Source: Rugamonas brunnea | Lineage (GTDB): Bacteria; Pseudomonadota; Gammaproteobacteria; Burkholderiales; Burkholderiaceae_D | Assembly: GCF_014042345.1 (NCBI RefSeq) | Contig: NZ_JACEZT010000018.1 | Span: forward strand, 1 to 64,000 | DNA length: 64,000 bases | Direction of reading: 5' to 3' | Shown here: positions 40,080-47,978 of the stretch, in pieces | How the letters are laid out: each line of letters begins with the position of its first letter | Numbering within the stretch: the first letter of the stretch is position 1 | Position numbers and translations under genes: made by a program | Notes under the pieces: model-generated | What the model was told of the DNA's origin: nothing | The model's database searches: none | The model's input: only the letters and a program-made list of their open reading frames with translations

Positions 40080-40735
40080 TCCTTGGGCACCATGTAACCG
40101 AGGCCGCGCACGTTCTGTATCAGTTCGCTGCCCAGTTTCTTGCGCAAGCCGTGGATGTACACCTCCACGGCGTTGCTGTTGACTTCATCCTTCCAGCTGT
40201 ACAGCTTCTCCTCCAGCTGGTGGCGCGACAGCACGATGCCGGGGCGGGCGATCAGCGCTTCCAGCACGGCCCATTCACGGGCCGACAGGTTCACCAGTTT
40301 GCCCTCCACCGTCACTTCGCGCGTTTGCGGGTTGACCGTCACGCCCTTGTGCTCGAACACGGGTTCGGCCCGCCCGGCCGAGCGGCGCAGCAGCGCGCGG
40401 ATGCGGGCCAGCAGCTCGTCCAGGTCGTAGGGTTTGAGCACGTAGTCGTCGGCGCCCGCGTCCAGGCCGGCGATGCGCTGCTCCTTGGCGTCGCGCGCCG
40501 TGGCCACCAGCACCGGGGTCAGCTCCTTGCGCGCGCGCATCGAGCGCAGCACTTCCAGTCCATCCTTGCGCGGCAGGCCCAGGTCCAGCAGCACCAGGTC
40601 GTAGGTCTGGGTCTGCAGGGCCGTGTCGGCCATGTCGCCATCCTTGACCCAGTCCACGGCGTAGTGCTCGGCCCGCAGCAGGTCGAGCACCACTTCGCCG
40701 ATCATCGTGTCGTCTTCCACCAGCAGAAGTCGCAT
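40076..40735 (-). CDS. OmpR-family response regulator
   Basis: A 219-residue two-domain regulator: receiver with phospho-acceptor Asp51 (LLDLGLP), then a winged-helix DNA-binding domain (LVNLSAREWAVLEALIARPG, VEVYIHGLRKKL). It starts 18 bp after the serine protease gene and overlaps the kinase gene. The length and the pair fit the QseB/PmrA group. The targets probably include its own operon. Confidence 0.92.
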   Translation of the reverse strand: MRLLLVEDDTMIGEVVLDLLRAEHYAVDWVKDGDMADTALQTQTYDLVLLDLGLPRKDGLEVLRSMRARKELTPVLVATARDAKEQRIAGLDAGADDYVLKPYDLDELLARIRALLRRSAGRAEPVFEHKGVTVNPQTREVTVEGKLVNLSAREWAVLEALIARPGIVLSRHQLEEKLYSWKDEVNSNAVEVYIHGLRKKLGSELIQNVRGLGYMVPKE

Positions 40736-40753
40736 GTGTTTCCTTTCTGGGCA

Positions 40754-42271
40754 TTACCCCAATCGCACGGGAATGAAGATCTTCTCATCCCCGCGCTGGA
40801 TCAGCAAGGCCACCGACTTGTCGGACTTGGCCACCACCTCGCGCACCTGCTCGATGCTGTTGACCGGTTTGCCGTTCACGGACAACAGCACGTCGCCCGG
40901 CTGCACGCCCGCGTTGGCGGCCGCGCCGGCGGCGTCCTCGATCACCAGGCCACCGGCCACGCCCGCTTCACGCTTCTCCTGCGGGTCCAGCGGACGCAGG
41001 GCCAGGCCCAGTTTCAGCTTGCCGCTGGCGCCATGGGCAGGCTGGTCGGCGTCGGCCGTCTTGTCGGCGGCGTTGGCCAGGGTGGCCGTCAGGTCCACGG
41101 ATTTACCCTGGCGCCAGACTTGCAGCGTCACTTTTTCGCCCGGCGTGGCCATGCCCACCACGGCCGGCAAATCGCCGGAGCTGACCACGGTCTGGCCATT
41201 GAGCTTGCGGATCACGTCGCCCGGCTTGAGGCCGGCCTTCTCGGCCGCGCTGCCGCGCTCCACGTTCGACACCAGCGCGCCTTCCGGCGTGGGCAGGCCG
41301 AACGAATCGGCGAAGCCCTGGTTCACTTCCTGCACCGTCACGCCCAGCTTGGCGTGCACCACCTTGCCGGTGGACACGATCTGGTCCTTGACCTTGTTGG
41401 CCACGTCGATCGGGATCGCGAACGACAGGCCCTGGTAGCCGCCCGTCTGGCTGTAGATCTGCGAGTTGATGCCCACCACTTCGCCGCGCGTGTTGAACAG
41501 CGGGCCGCCCGAGTTGCCGGGGTTGACGGCCACGTCGGTCTGGATGAAGGGCACGTTACCATCGGGCAGCGAGCGGCCCTTGGCGCTGACCACGCCGGCC
41601 GTCACCGTGCTCTCCAGGCCGTATGGCGAGCCGATGGCCAGCACCCACTCGCCCACTTTCAGGTCGTTGGCCTTGGCCAGCGGCACCACGGGCAGGTTCC
41701 TTGCGTCGATCTTCAGCACGGCCACGTCGGTCTTGGGATCAGAACCGAGCACCTTGGCGCGGAACTCGCGGCGGTCCGTCAGCTTGACGGTCACTTCGCT
41801 CGCATCGCGCACCACGTGGGCGTTGGTGAGGATCACGCCGTCCGGGCTGATGATGAAGCCGGAACCGACGCCATGGGTGGGCACTTCGCGCATGCCGCGC
41901 TGCTGGCCCTGGAAGCGGCGGAAGAATTCGAAGAACGGGTCGTCGCCGAACGGGTCGCCGCCACGGCGGCTGGCCTGGTCGCCCATGTCCATGGCCGTCC
42001 TGGTGCTGCCGGTGACGCTGATGTTGACCACGGCCGGCCCGTTATGGGCGGCGATGACGCTGAAGTCGGGCAGCGTCATGAGCGGCGCCGGCACCGGGGC
42101 GGCGGCCACGGGCGCAGCGGCGGACGCCACGGTCAGGCCGGGCGCGGCGGCGGCCACGGCATTGTTTTGATGGACTGCGATGGCACCTCCCGCGGCAAGC
42201 ACGCCCGCGGCGGCCACTGCCAGGGTAAGACGCTTGACGGTCATCGATCCGAACAGAGTAGTTTGAGACAT
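40754..42271 (-). CDS. Do-family periplasmic serine protease (DegP/DegQ/MucD type)
   Basis: A 505-residue HtrA-like protease with an N-terminal signal/anchor (about residues 10-33), catalytic triad blocks TNAHVV, DVAVLKI and GNSGGP, and two C-terminal PDZ domains. It degrades or refolds damaged envelope proteins. The start at 42271 is preferred because AGGAG lies 8 nt before it; the frame continues upstream without one. It heads an operon with a response regulator and kinase. Confidence 0.9.
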   Translation of the reverse strand: MSQTTLFGSMTVKRLTLAVAAAGVLAAGGAIAVHQNNAVAAAAPGLTVASAAAPVAAAPVPAPLMTLPDFSVIAAHNGPAVVNISVTGSTRTAMDMGDQASRRGGDPFGDDPFFEFFRRFQGQQRGMREVPTHGVGSGFIISPDGVILTNAHVVRDASEVTVKLTDRREFRAKVLGSDPKTDVAVLKIDARNLPVVPLAKANDLKVGEWVLAIGSPYGLESTVTAGVVSAKGRSLPDGNVPFIQTDVAVNPGNSGGPLFNTRGEVVGINSQIYSQTGGYQGLSFAIPIDVANKVKDQIVSTGKVVHAKLGVTVQEVNQGFADSFGLPTPEGALVSNVERGSAAEKAGLKPGDVIRKLNGQTVVSSGDLPAVVGMATPGEKVTLQVWRQGKSVDLTATLANAADKTADADQPAHGASGKLKLGLALRPLDPQEKREAGVAGGLVIEDAAGAAANAGVQPGDVLLSVNGKPVNSIEQVREVVAKSDKSVALLIQRGDEKIFIPVRLG

Positions 42272-42514
42272 TGCGGCACTCCTGAATTGAATGAGGTTGT
42301 TGACGTATCCAATATGGAGCACAAGACTTAGGCGCCGCTTAACCTTGGGCATCGTCTGTTGCGGCTGCGCAGGCGGGCGAAGCCAGGGCGCTACGACACG
42401 CTGCGCACAAACGGCGCTGGCCGGACGAGCCGGCCAGAGTCTTGCTGCGAATTGTATTGCGCGGGGCGCGGCGGGCCGTGCCCGGTCCGCGCCTTTGCTA
42501 CCGTGTTGGCTACC

Positions 42515-42973
42515 TTATGCGGCCTGGCGTGGCTGTTCCAGCGAGGTCACGTTGTCGCCGCCGATGACGATCTTGCGGGGCTTGTGCGCCTCGGGCACTT
42601 CACGCACCAGCTCGATGGTCAGCATGCCGTTCTCGAACGCGGCGCCGGTCACCTTGACGTGGTTGGCCAGCTGGAAGCGCTGCTCGAAGTCGCGCGCCGC
42701 GATGCCGCGGTGCAGATAGGTGCGCTCCACGCCGTCGCGCTGCTTGCGGCCCACGATGTGCAGGGTGTCGCGTTCGGCCGTGATGTCGATCTCGCTGCGG
42801 TCGAAGCCGGCCAGCGCCATCACGATACGGTACTTGTCTTCCGACACCAGCTCGATGTTGTAGGGCGGATAGCTGGGCTGGCTGTCGCCGCGCTGTGCGT
42901 CGTTGAGCAACTGGGCCAGACGGTCGAAGCCAATGGCGGAACGGTACAGGGGGGTCAGGTCGAAAGTACGCAT
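42515..42973 (-). CDS. Small heat-shock protein Hsp20 (IbpA type)
   Basis: A 152-residue alpha-crystallin chaperone: N-terminal region FDLTPLYRSAIGFDRL typical of IbpA/B, crystallin domain with FDRSEIDI and the GIAARDFEQRF / GMLTIEL motifs, and a Pro-rich tail. It holds unfolding proteins at high temperature. The ATG at 42973 has AAGGATA upstream. A sigma-32 promoter lies 70-95 bp upstream. Confidence 0.92.
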   Translation of the reverse strand: MRTFDLTPLYRSAIGFDRLAQLLNDAQRGDSQPSYPPYNIELVSEDKYRIVMALAGFDRSEIDITAERDTLHIVGRKQRDGVERTYLHRGIAARDFEQRFQLANHVKVTGAAFENGMLTIELVREVPEAHKPRKIVIGGDNVTSLEQPRQAA

Positions 42974-43040
42974 GGTGGATATCCTTTTCAAGTTAAGCGA
43001 TATAAGGGTGCGGTCCCCTTCTGGGCAACCGCTGAGTCCC

Positions 43041-43068
43041 ATATACGGCGTGCGGCGGCGCTTTCAAG
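43041..43068 (-). promoter_or_regulatory. Sigma-32 promoter of hsp20
   Basis: On the minus strand CTTGAA (43068-43063) is an exact RpoH -35, followed after 14 nt by CCGTATAT (43048-43041), a fair -10 (consensus CCCCATnT). It would give a leader of about 60 nt to the hsp20 ATG. Confidence 0.75.
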
Positions 43069-43070
43069 AT

Positions 43071-43099
43071 CTTGAAAAACGATGCCTCCATCCCCAGAC
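43071..43099 (+). promoter_or_regulatory. Divergent sigma-32-like promoter toward the M61 peptidase
   Basis: CTTGAA (43071-43076), 15 nt, CCCCAGAC (43092-43099). The -35 is exact and the -10 matches 5 of 8. The two divergent -35 elements make one palindrome, TTCAAGATCTTGAA (43063-43076). Confidence 0.5.
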
Positions 43100-43213
43100 G
43101 GCGAAAAATTTTCAAAAATTTTTATCTGGCCTGGCGGCCGGCATGATGGCGAGATTTATCAGTTTCCCCCGTGCTACACTCGCCAGCTTCCTGACATCGC
43201 CACCGCAACAACC

Positions 43214-45181
43214 ATGACCGCGACCAAGACAGCAACCCCGTCCCGTCTGCCCCGCCTGCGCGCCACCGCGCTGCTGGCGACCCTGATGGCCACCGGCCCC
43301 GGCGCGTACGCCGATACAACGGCTGCGAACGCCGACCCGGCTGCGCGCGCCGCCACCATCGCGGCGCCCGGCGACCAGCCCTATCCGGGCACCATCGTCC
43401 TGAAAGTGGACGCCAGCAATACGGCCCAACAATTTTTCCGCATCCACGAAAGCATCCCGGTCCAGCCCGGCAAGCTGACGCTGCTCTATCCGCAGTGGGT
43501 GCCGGGCAACCACGGCCCCAGCGGCCCGCTCAACCAGTTCGCCGGCCTCAAGCTGACGGTGGACGGCAAGCCGCTGGACTGGCAGCGCGACACGGTCAAT
43601 GTGTACGCCTTCCACGTCGAGGTGCCGGCCGGCGCCACCACGCTGGAAGCGGAGTACCAGTACCTGTCGCCGGTAGAAGCCAACCAGGGCCGCACCACCA
43701 TGACCGGCGACATCCTCGGCGTGCAATGGCACGCGATGGTGCTGTACCCGGCCGGCTACCGCACGCGCGCCATCCCGGTCCAGCCCAACCTGACCCTGCC
43801 GGCCGGCTGGCAATACGGCACGGCGCTGGAGACGGATCGGCGCAGTGGCGACGACGTGGCCTTCAAGCCGCTGGACCTGGAAAAACTGGTCGACTCGCCC
43901 CTGTTCGCGGGCCGCTATTTCCGCCGCTTCGACCTGGCGCCGGGCGCCAGCGTGCCGGTGCACCTGGACGTGGTAGCCGACTCGGCCGAGGCGCTGGAAG
44001 CCAGGCCGGAGCAGATCGAACTGCACCGCGCCATGGTCACCCAGGCGCTCAAGCTGTTCAATTCGCAGCACTACGCGCACTACGATTTCCTGTTCGCGCT
44101 CAGCGACGAGTTCGGCGGTATCGGCCGTGAGCACCATCAGTCCAGCGAGAACGGATTAAAGACCGGCTACTTCACGGACTGGGCCAAGAACGAGGGCGAG
44201 CGCAGCTTGCTGCCCCATGAATTCACCCACTCGTGGAACGGCAAGTTCCGCCGCCCGGCCGGCCAGGATGTGCCCGACTTCAACACGCCGCTGCAAAATG
44301 CCCTGCTGTGGGTGTACGAGGGCCAGACCCAGTACTGGGGCGAGGTGTTGTCGGCCCGTTCCGGCCTGATCAAGCTGGAACACATGCGCGAGCTGTTCGC
44401 GGCAATGGCCGCCCGTTACGATATGGTGCAGGGCCGCAGCTGGCGCGCCGTGCAGGACACGACCAACGACCCCATCATCAACGCCCGTCGTCCGCAGCCG
44501 TGGAACAACTGGCAGCGCGCCGAGGACTACTACTCGGAAGGGGCCCTGATCTGGCTCGACGTCGATACCAAGATCCGCGAAATGTCGAACGAGCGCCGCT
44601 CGCTCAACGATTTCGCGCGCAGCTTCTTCGGCGTGGACGATGGCGCCAGCGTGGCGAACTACTACACGTTCGAGGATGTGGTGCAGGCGCTCAATGCCGT
44701 CCAGCCATACGACTGGGCCAGCTTCCTGCGCACGCGGCTCGACGGCCACGGCCCCGGCGCCCCGCTCGATGGCCTGGCCCGCGCGGGCTGGAAACTGGTG
44801 TACACGGACAAGCCAACCGATTTCCTGAAGGCCCAGGAAGACTTGAGCAAGTGGGCCAACTTCCAGTACTCGCTGGGCTTCTCGGTCAGCGCGGACGGCA
44901 AGATCGACGCGCTGCGCTGGGATGGTCCGGGCTTCCGGGCCGGCCTGTCGGGCAGCACCACGCTGCTGGCCGTCAATGGTCGCGCCTACAAGGCCGAGGT
45001 GCTGCGCGCCGCCATCACGGCCGCCAGGGATGGCAAGCATCCCATCGAATTGCTGGTCAAGAAGGGTAATCTGTACCGCACCGTGGCGCTCGACTATCGC
45101 GACGGCCTGAAATATCCGCGCCTGGAACGCCTCCCCGGCACGCCCGATCGTTTGACCACCATTTTGCAGCCGCTCAAGTAA
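43214..45181 (+). CDS. M61-family (glycyl aminopeptidase-like) exported peptidase with PDZ
   Basis: A 655-residue exported metallopeptidase. Signal peptide about residues 1-33 (GAYA-D), N-terminal beta domain, zinc motif HEFTH (His335-His339) with the downstream glutamate in YEGQTQYW, and a C-terminal PDZ-like domain. M61 enzymes release N-terminal Gly or Ala. ATG 43214 is preferred to an upstream ATG that falls within the heat-shock promoter; no clear Shine-Dalgarno is visible. The divergent promoter suggests heat induction with hsp20. Confidence 0.85.
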   Translation: MTATKTATPSRLPRLRATALLATLMATGPGAYADTTAANADPAARAATIAAPGDQPYPGTIVLKVDASNTAQQFFRIHESIPVQPGKLTLLYPQWVPGNHGPSGPLNQFAGLKLTVDGKPLDWQRDTVNVYAFHVEVPAGATTLEAEYQYLSPVEANQGRTTMTGDILGVQWHAMVLYPAGYRTRAIPVQPNLTLPAGWQYGTALETDRRSGDDVAFKPLDLEKLVDSPLFAGRYFRRFDLAPGASVPVHLDVVADSAEALEARPEQIELHRAMVTQALKLFNSQHYAHYDFLFALSDEFGGIGREHHQSSENGLKTGYFTDWAKNEGERSLLPHEFTHSWNGKFRRPAGQDVPDFNTPLQNALLWVYEGQTQYWGEVLSARSGLIKLEHMRELFAAMAARYDMVQGRSWRAVQDTTNDPIINARRPQPWNNWQRAEDYYSEGALIWLDVDTKIREMSNERRSLNDFARSFFGVDDGASVANYYTFEDVVQALNAVQPYDWASFLRTRLDGHGPGAPLDGLARAGWKLVYTDKPTDFLKAQEDLSKWANFQYSLGFSVSADGKIDALRWDGPGFRAGLSGSTTLLAVNGRAYKAEVLRAAITAARDGKHPIELLVKKGNLYRTVALDYRDGLKYPRLERLPGTPDRLTTILQPLK

Positions 45182-45198
45182 GCCGGCCCCAGGTCGGC

Positions 45199-45223
45199 GC
45201 GGCGGCGCAGCCTGCGCCGCCGC
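45199..45223 (+). terminator. GC hairpin after M61 peptidase
   Basis: A perfect 11-bp stem (45199-45209 with 45213-45223, loop GCC) 17 bp after the stop, without a T run. It lies right before the next small gene and may act as a partial terminator or block. Confidence 0.45.
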
Positions 45224-45244
45224 CGGATGGTGTATGCTAACAAC

Positions 45245-45595
45245 ATGAACAAAGACACCGACATCCAGCTCAGCGGCCCGTTCAAGGCCACCGACGGCTC
45301 CGGCCGTGCCCACGACATCAAGGCCATCCGCATTTTCGACGAAGGCTATGGCGCCATCGACGTGTACGTGGATTTCGCCGGCTCCATCGCCGGCCTGTAC
45401 AAGGACAAGACGCTGATCGCGGCCATCGTGGCCCAGTTGCGCACCACCGGCTACAAGGGTCCCGTGCTCACGCCGGGCGACCCCGTGCTGCAGGAAAACA
45501 AGCTGATGGTGCTGGAAGCGCCCGACGAATTCAACGCGTATGCTGCCGGCAAGGGCTGGAAAGACCTGGCCGAAGAATTCGACGACGACGAATAA
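45245..45595 (+). CDS. Conserved small cytoplasmic protein of unknown function
   Basis: A 116-residue acidic protein without signal or membrane segment, ending EEFDDDE. The codon pattern and strong third-position GC look real. I recognise no family. The start at 45245 is chosen over an ATG six codons upstream, but neither has a clear Shine-Dalgarno. It follows the M61 gene on the same strand and converges on imuB. Confidence 0.6.
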   Translation: MNKDTDIQLSGPFKATDGSGRAHDIKAIRIFDEGYGAIDVYVDFAGSIAGLYKDKTLIAAIVAQLRTTGYKGPVLTPGDPVLQENKLMVLEAPDEFNAYAAGKGWKDLAEEFDDDE

Positions 45596-45686
45596 GTAGT
45601 CATTTCAAGAAACCCGCGGCGTCGCTTGTGCCACGCCGCGCGGCGTAGCGTCCCTGCCCTGCCGGCACCTGCTCTCCCAACCACCG

Positions 45687-47168
45687 CTAGCCAAACAAGC
45701 CGTGCAAGTACCAGCGCGGCTCGGCCTGCCCGTCCGCGCTGGCCAGGCGTTCCCGATATACCCAGTAGTGCGCATGGTCCTGGCCTTCGGCGATGAAATA
45801 GTCGCGGGTCTGGGTCTGGCTCCACCAGCCGGCCTCGATGCGCTCGCCACTCGACATCATTTTCAACGGTGAACCGTAGAACGGCCGGTGGTCGCGCATC
45901 AGCAGCGCGACCGGCTTGGCCAGCAGCCATGCCGGCCGGGGCAGGCTGGGCATGTCCGGCGGCAGCTGGGCGCGGGCGTCGGCGGGACGGATCTTTTCCT
46001 GCACACTGACCCACTGGTTGGCCAGCTCCGGCCGGTAGTCGGCCAGCGGCACGGCCTGCAGCACATTGTCCGGCCCCAGCCGCGCCACCAGCAATTCGAA
46101 CAGCCGCTGCCGGTCCTCCTTGCTGCCGCCCGGTTCGGGAAACAGCGACGCGTTGGGCGGGATCATGGGCCGCACTTGCGGCGCTTCCAGGCACAGGCCG
46201 ATCACGGGCGCTTCCAGCACCAGCTTGGCCAGCCGCTCCTTGAGCAGGCGCAGCAGGTGCTCGGCGCGCCAGGTCGGTTCGGCCAGCACGATCTCCAGCA
46301 TCGTGGGCGGGCGCGCCACCCTGCCCCGCTCATGCTCCAGCGCCAGGCTGACGCGCTCGACGGCGAACTGGCGCGCGCACAGCCAGCCCGTCATTTGCAG
46401 CAGCAGCCGGTGCGCGCCAAACAGCAGCGCCTCCGCATGCTCGACCCGGTCGAACAGCTCCACTTTGGCCCGGAAACTTTCGGGCGCGGCCAGCCATTCG
46501 AACAGCTCGGCCGTCTGCCCGTGCGCGCCATCGAGCATGTCGAGCAAGGCCCGGCCGCAGCGGCGTTGCAGGCCGGGACGCGGCAGACGGCGCAGCTCGC
46601 CCACGGTCAGGCAACCGATGCCTTCGAGCCAGCTCAGGTAGGGCCGTGCGGGCGGCAGCAAGCTGCACGGCAGGCGCGCCACGCGCCGTTCCAGCGTCGC
46701 CATGGTTAAACTGCGACCGCCGCCGCTACGGGCCAGCAACCAGGCGCCGCGCGCCGTGGGCGCGCAGCCCAGCGCGGCCGTGAAGCCCAGCGCCTGCAGG
46801 CTGGCCAGCACTTGCCGGCACAAGGTCCGCACGCCGCCGAACAAGCGCAAGCTGGCGCCCACATCCATCAATAGTGTCGCCTCCTCGCCTTCGGCCACCT
46901 GGGGCGTGAATTGCAGCAGCGCCATGGCCACCGCCTGCAAGGCCTCCGCCTCCAGCGCGGGCGCGCGCTGGTGCAACTGGGCCTGCGGCGCCAGCATCAG
47001 CGCGCCGCCGCGCCGCATACCCGGCTGCACGCCGGCGGCCTGCGCCTGCGGCGATGCGACCAGCACGCGCTCCTGTTCCAGCACCACGCTGCCCTGGTCA
47101 ACCGACCAGCGCGGGCAAAACACTTCGAGCGGGAGCCGGGGCAGGTAAAGGCCGATCCAGAGACGCAT
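45687..47168 (-). CDS. imuB: SOS mutasome protein ImuB (catalytically dead Y-family polymerase)
   Basis: A 493-residue Y-family-like protein. The N-terminus (GLYLPRLPLEVFCPRW) lacks the catalytic DMDAFFA-type acidic motif, as in ImuB. A beta-clamp-binding SLFPEP (341-346) follows the little-finger region. ImuB links ImuA, DnaE2 and the clamp. The ATG at 47168 lies inside imuA (71-bp overlap). The rest of the mutasome, dnaE2, is 20 kb upstream. Confidence 0.88.
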   Translation of the reverse strand: MRLWIGLYLPRLPLEVFCPRWSVDQGSVVLEQERVLVASPQAQAAGVQPGMRRGGALMLAPQAQLHQRAPALEAEALQAVAMALLQFTPQVAEGEEATLLMDVGASLRLFGGVRTLCRQVLASLQALGFTAALGCAPTARGAWLLARSGGGRSLTMATLERRVARLPCSLLPPARPYLSWLEGIGCLTVGELRRLPRPGLQRRCGRALLDMLDGAHGQTAELFEWLAAPESFRAKVELFDRVEHAEALLFGAHRLLLQMTGWLCARQFAVERVSLALEHERGRVARPPTMLEIVLAEPTWRAEHLLRLLKERLAKLVLEAPVIGLCLEAPQVRPMIPPNASLFPEPGGSKEDRQRLFELLVARLGPDNVLQAVPLADYRPELANQWVSVQEKIRPADARAQLPPDMPSLPRPAWLLAKPVALLMRDHRPFYGSPLKMMSSGERIEAGWWSQTQTRDYFIAEGQDHAHYWVYRERLASADGQAEPRWYLHGLFG

Positions 47169-47820
47169 GACGCTGCAACAAAGAAGGGGTGAGGGGCAGG
47201 AACAGCGGCGCATCGCGCTGCGGTCCCCGGCGCTTGACGAAGCCGAGCTCGATGCCGCCGGCCACCGGCCGCAGCGACAGGCGCAACGGCGCCGGCGACG
47301 CATCCTGCGCGGCCGCCAGCGGACGCAGCATGCAGAACAACGTGTCGCCGCTCTGGGCCGCCAGGTGCAGCCGGCGCAGCGTCTCGCCGCGCGCGTGAGC
47401 CTGCCACAGCAACAGCGCGCCGCAGCAGCCGCTGCGCAACACCTGTTCCGCCGCCCATAGCGCGTCGGCACTTTTGGCGCCGCTGCGTATCCAGATCAGC
47501 TGCGATGGCGGCAAGCCCAGCGCGGCCAGCGCCAGCGCCTGCGGCACATGGGGCGGCTGCAGCAGCACGATGGGACGCTGGCCCAGGCTGGCCAGGGCCG
47601 GCCGCAACAGCCTCAGTTCGCCACTGCCGGGTTGCTGCACCAGCAAGTCGATCAAGGTGCCCAGCGGCCAGCCGCCGCCCGGCAACTGCGCCGACAGGGC
47701 GGCATAGCCTGTGTCGACGCAACGGGTGCTGCTGTGCGCCAGTTGCGAAGCGAGCCATAGCGACGGATGCACGGCTTCGGGCGCGGCAATGGGGGCAGCA
47801 ATGGGGACAGAACAGGGCAT
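47098..47820 (-). CDS. imuA: SOS mutasome protein ImuA (RecA-like)
   Basis: A 240-residue RecA/SulA-like protein: LPGGGWPLGTLIDLLVQQPGSGE takes the place of the Walker region, then LLQPPHVP and RSGAKSADALWAAEQVL, the ImuA pattern. ImuA binds RecA and DnaE2 in induced mutagenesis. The start at 47820 lacks a Shine-Dalgarno but lies 27 bp after a perfect LexA box. It is followed by imuB with a 71-bp overlap. Confidence 0.85.
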   Translation of the reverse strand: MPCSVPIAAPIAAPEAVHPSLWLASQLAHSSTRCVDTGYAALSAQLPGGGWPLGTLIDLLVQQPGSGELRLLRPALASLGQRPIVLLQPPHVPQALALAALGLPPSQLIWIRSGAKSADALWAAEQVLRSGCCGALLLWQAHARGETLRRLHLAAQSGDTLFCMLRPLAAAQDASPAPLRLSLRPVAGGIELGFVKRRGPQRDAPLFLPLTPSLLQRHASLDRPLPAPAPARSVLPALVG

Positions 47821-47847
47821 GGGAGGTGAACCACTCAAAGGCAAAAA

Positions 47848-47867
47848 TACTGTATAAATACACAGTA
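47848..47867 (-). promoter_or_regulatory. LexA (SOS) box of imuA-imuB
   Basis: TACTGTATAAATACACAGTA holds the exact CTGT-N8-ACAG core, AT-rich centre and TA flanks, nearly the same as the dnaE2 box. Confidence 0.92.
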
Positions 47868-47978
47868 CTATCTGCACCCGATTTTGGCAAGGACTATCTG
47901 CGGCCGGGTGCGCTTCGATATAGGAAACCTTGCCCATGCTGTAACATGCTGGCGATACACTCAACCAAGCAATCGCCC

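Noticed and set aside
42950-42963. GGGGTCAGGT within hsp20 as a palindrome half-copy
   Set aside because: It encodes the conserved DLTPLY start of Hsp20 and has no complementary arm.
42974-43034. RNA thermometer in the hsp20 leader
   Set aside because: CCUU can pair with the AAGG of the Shine-Dalgarno, but the stem is only 4-5 bp and no ROSE or fourU pattern is clear.
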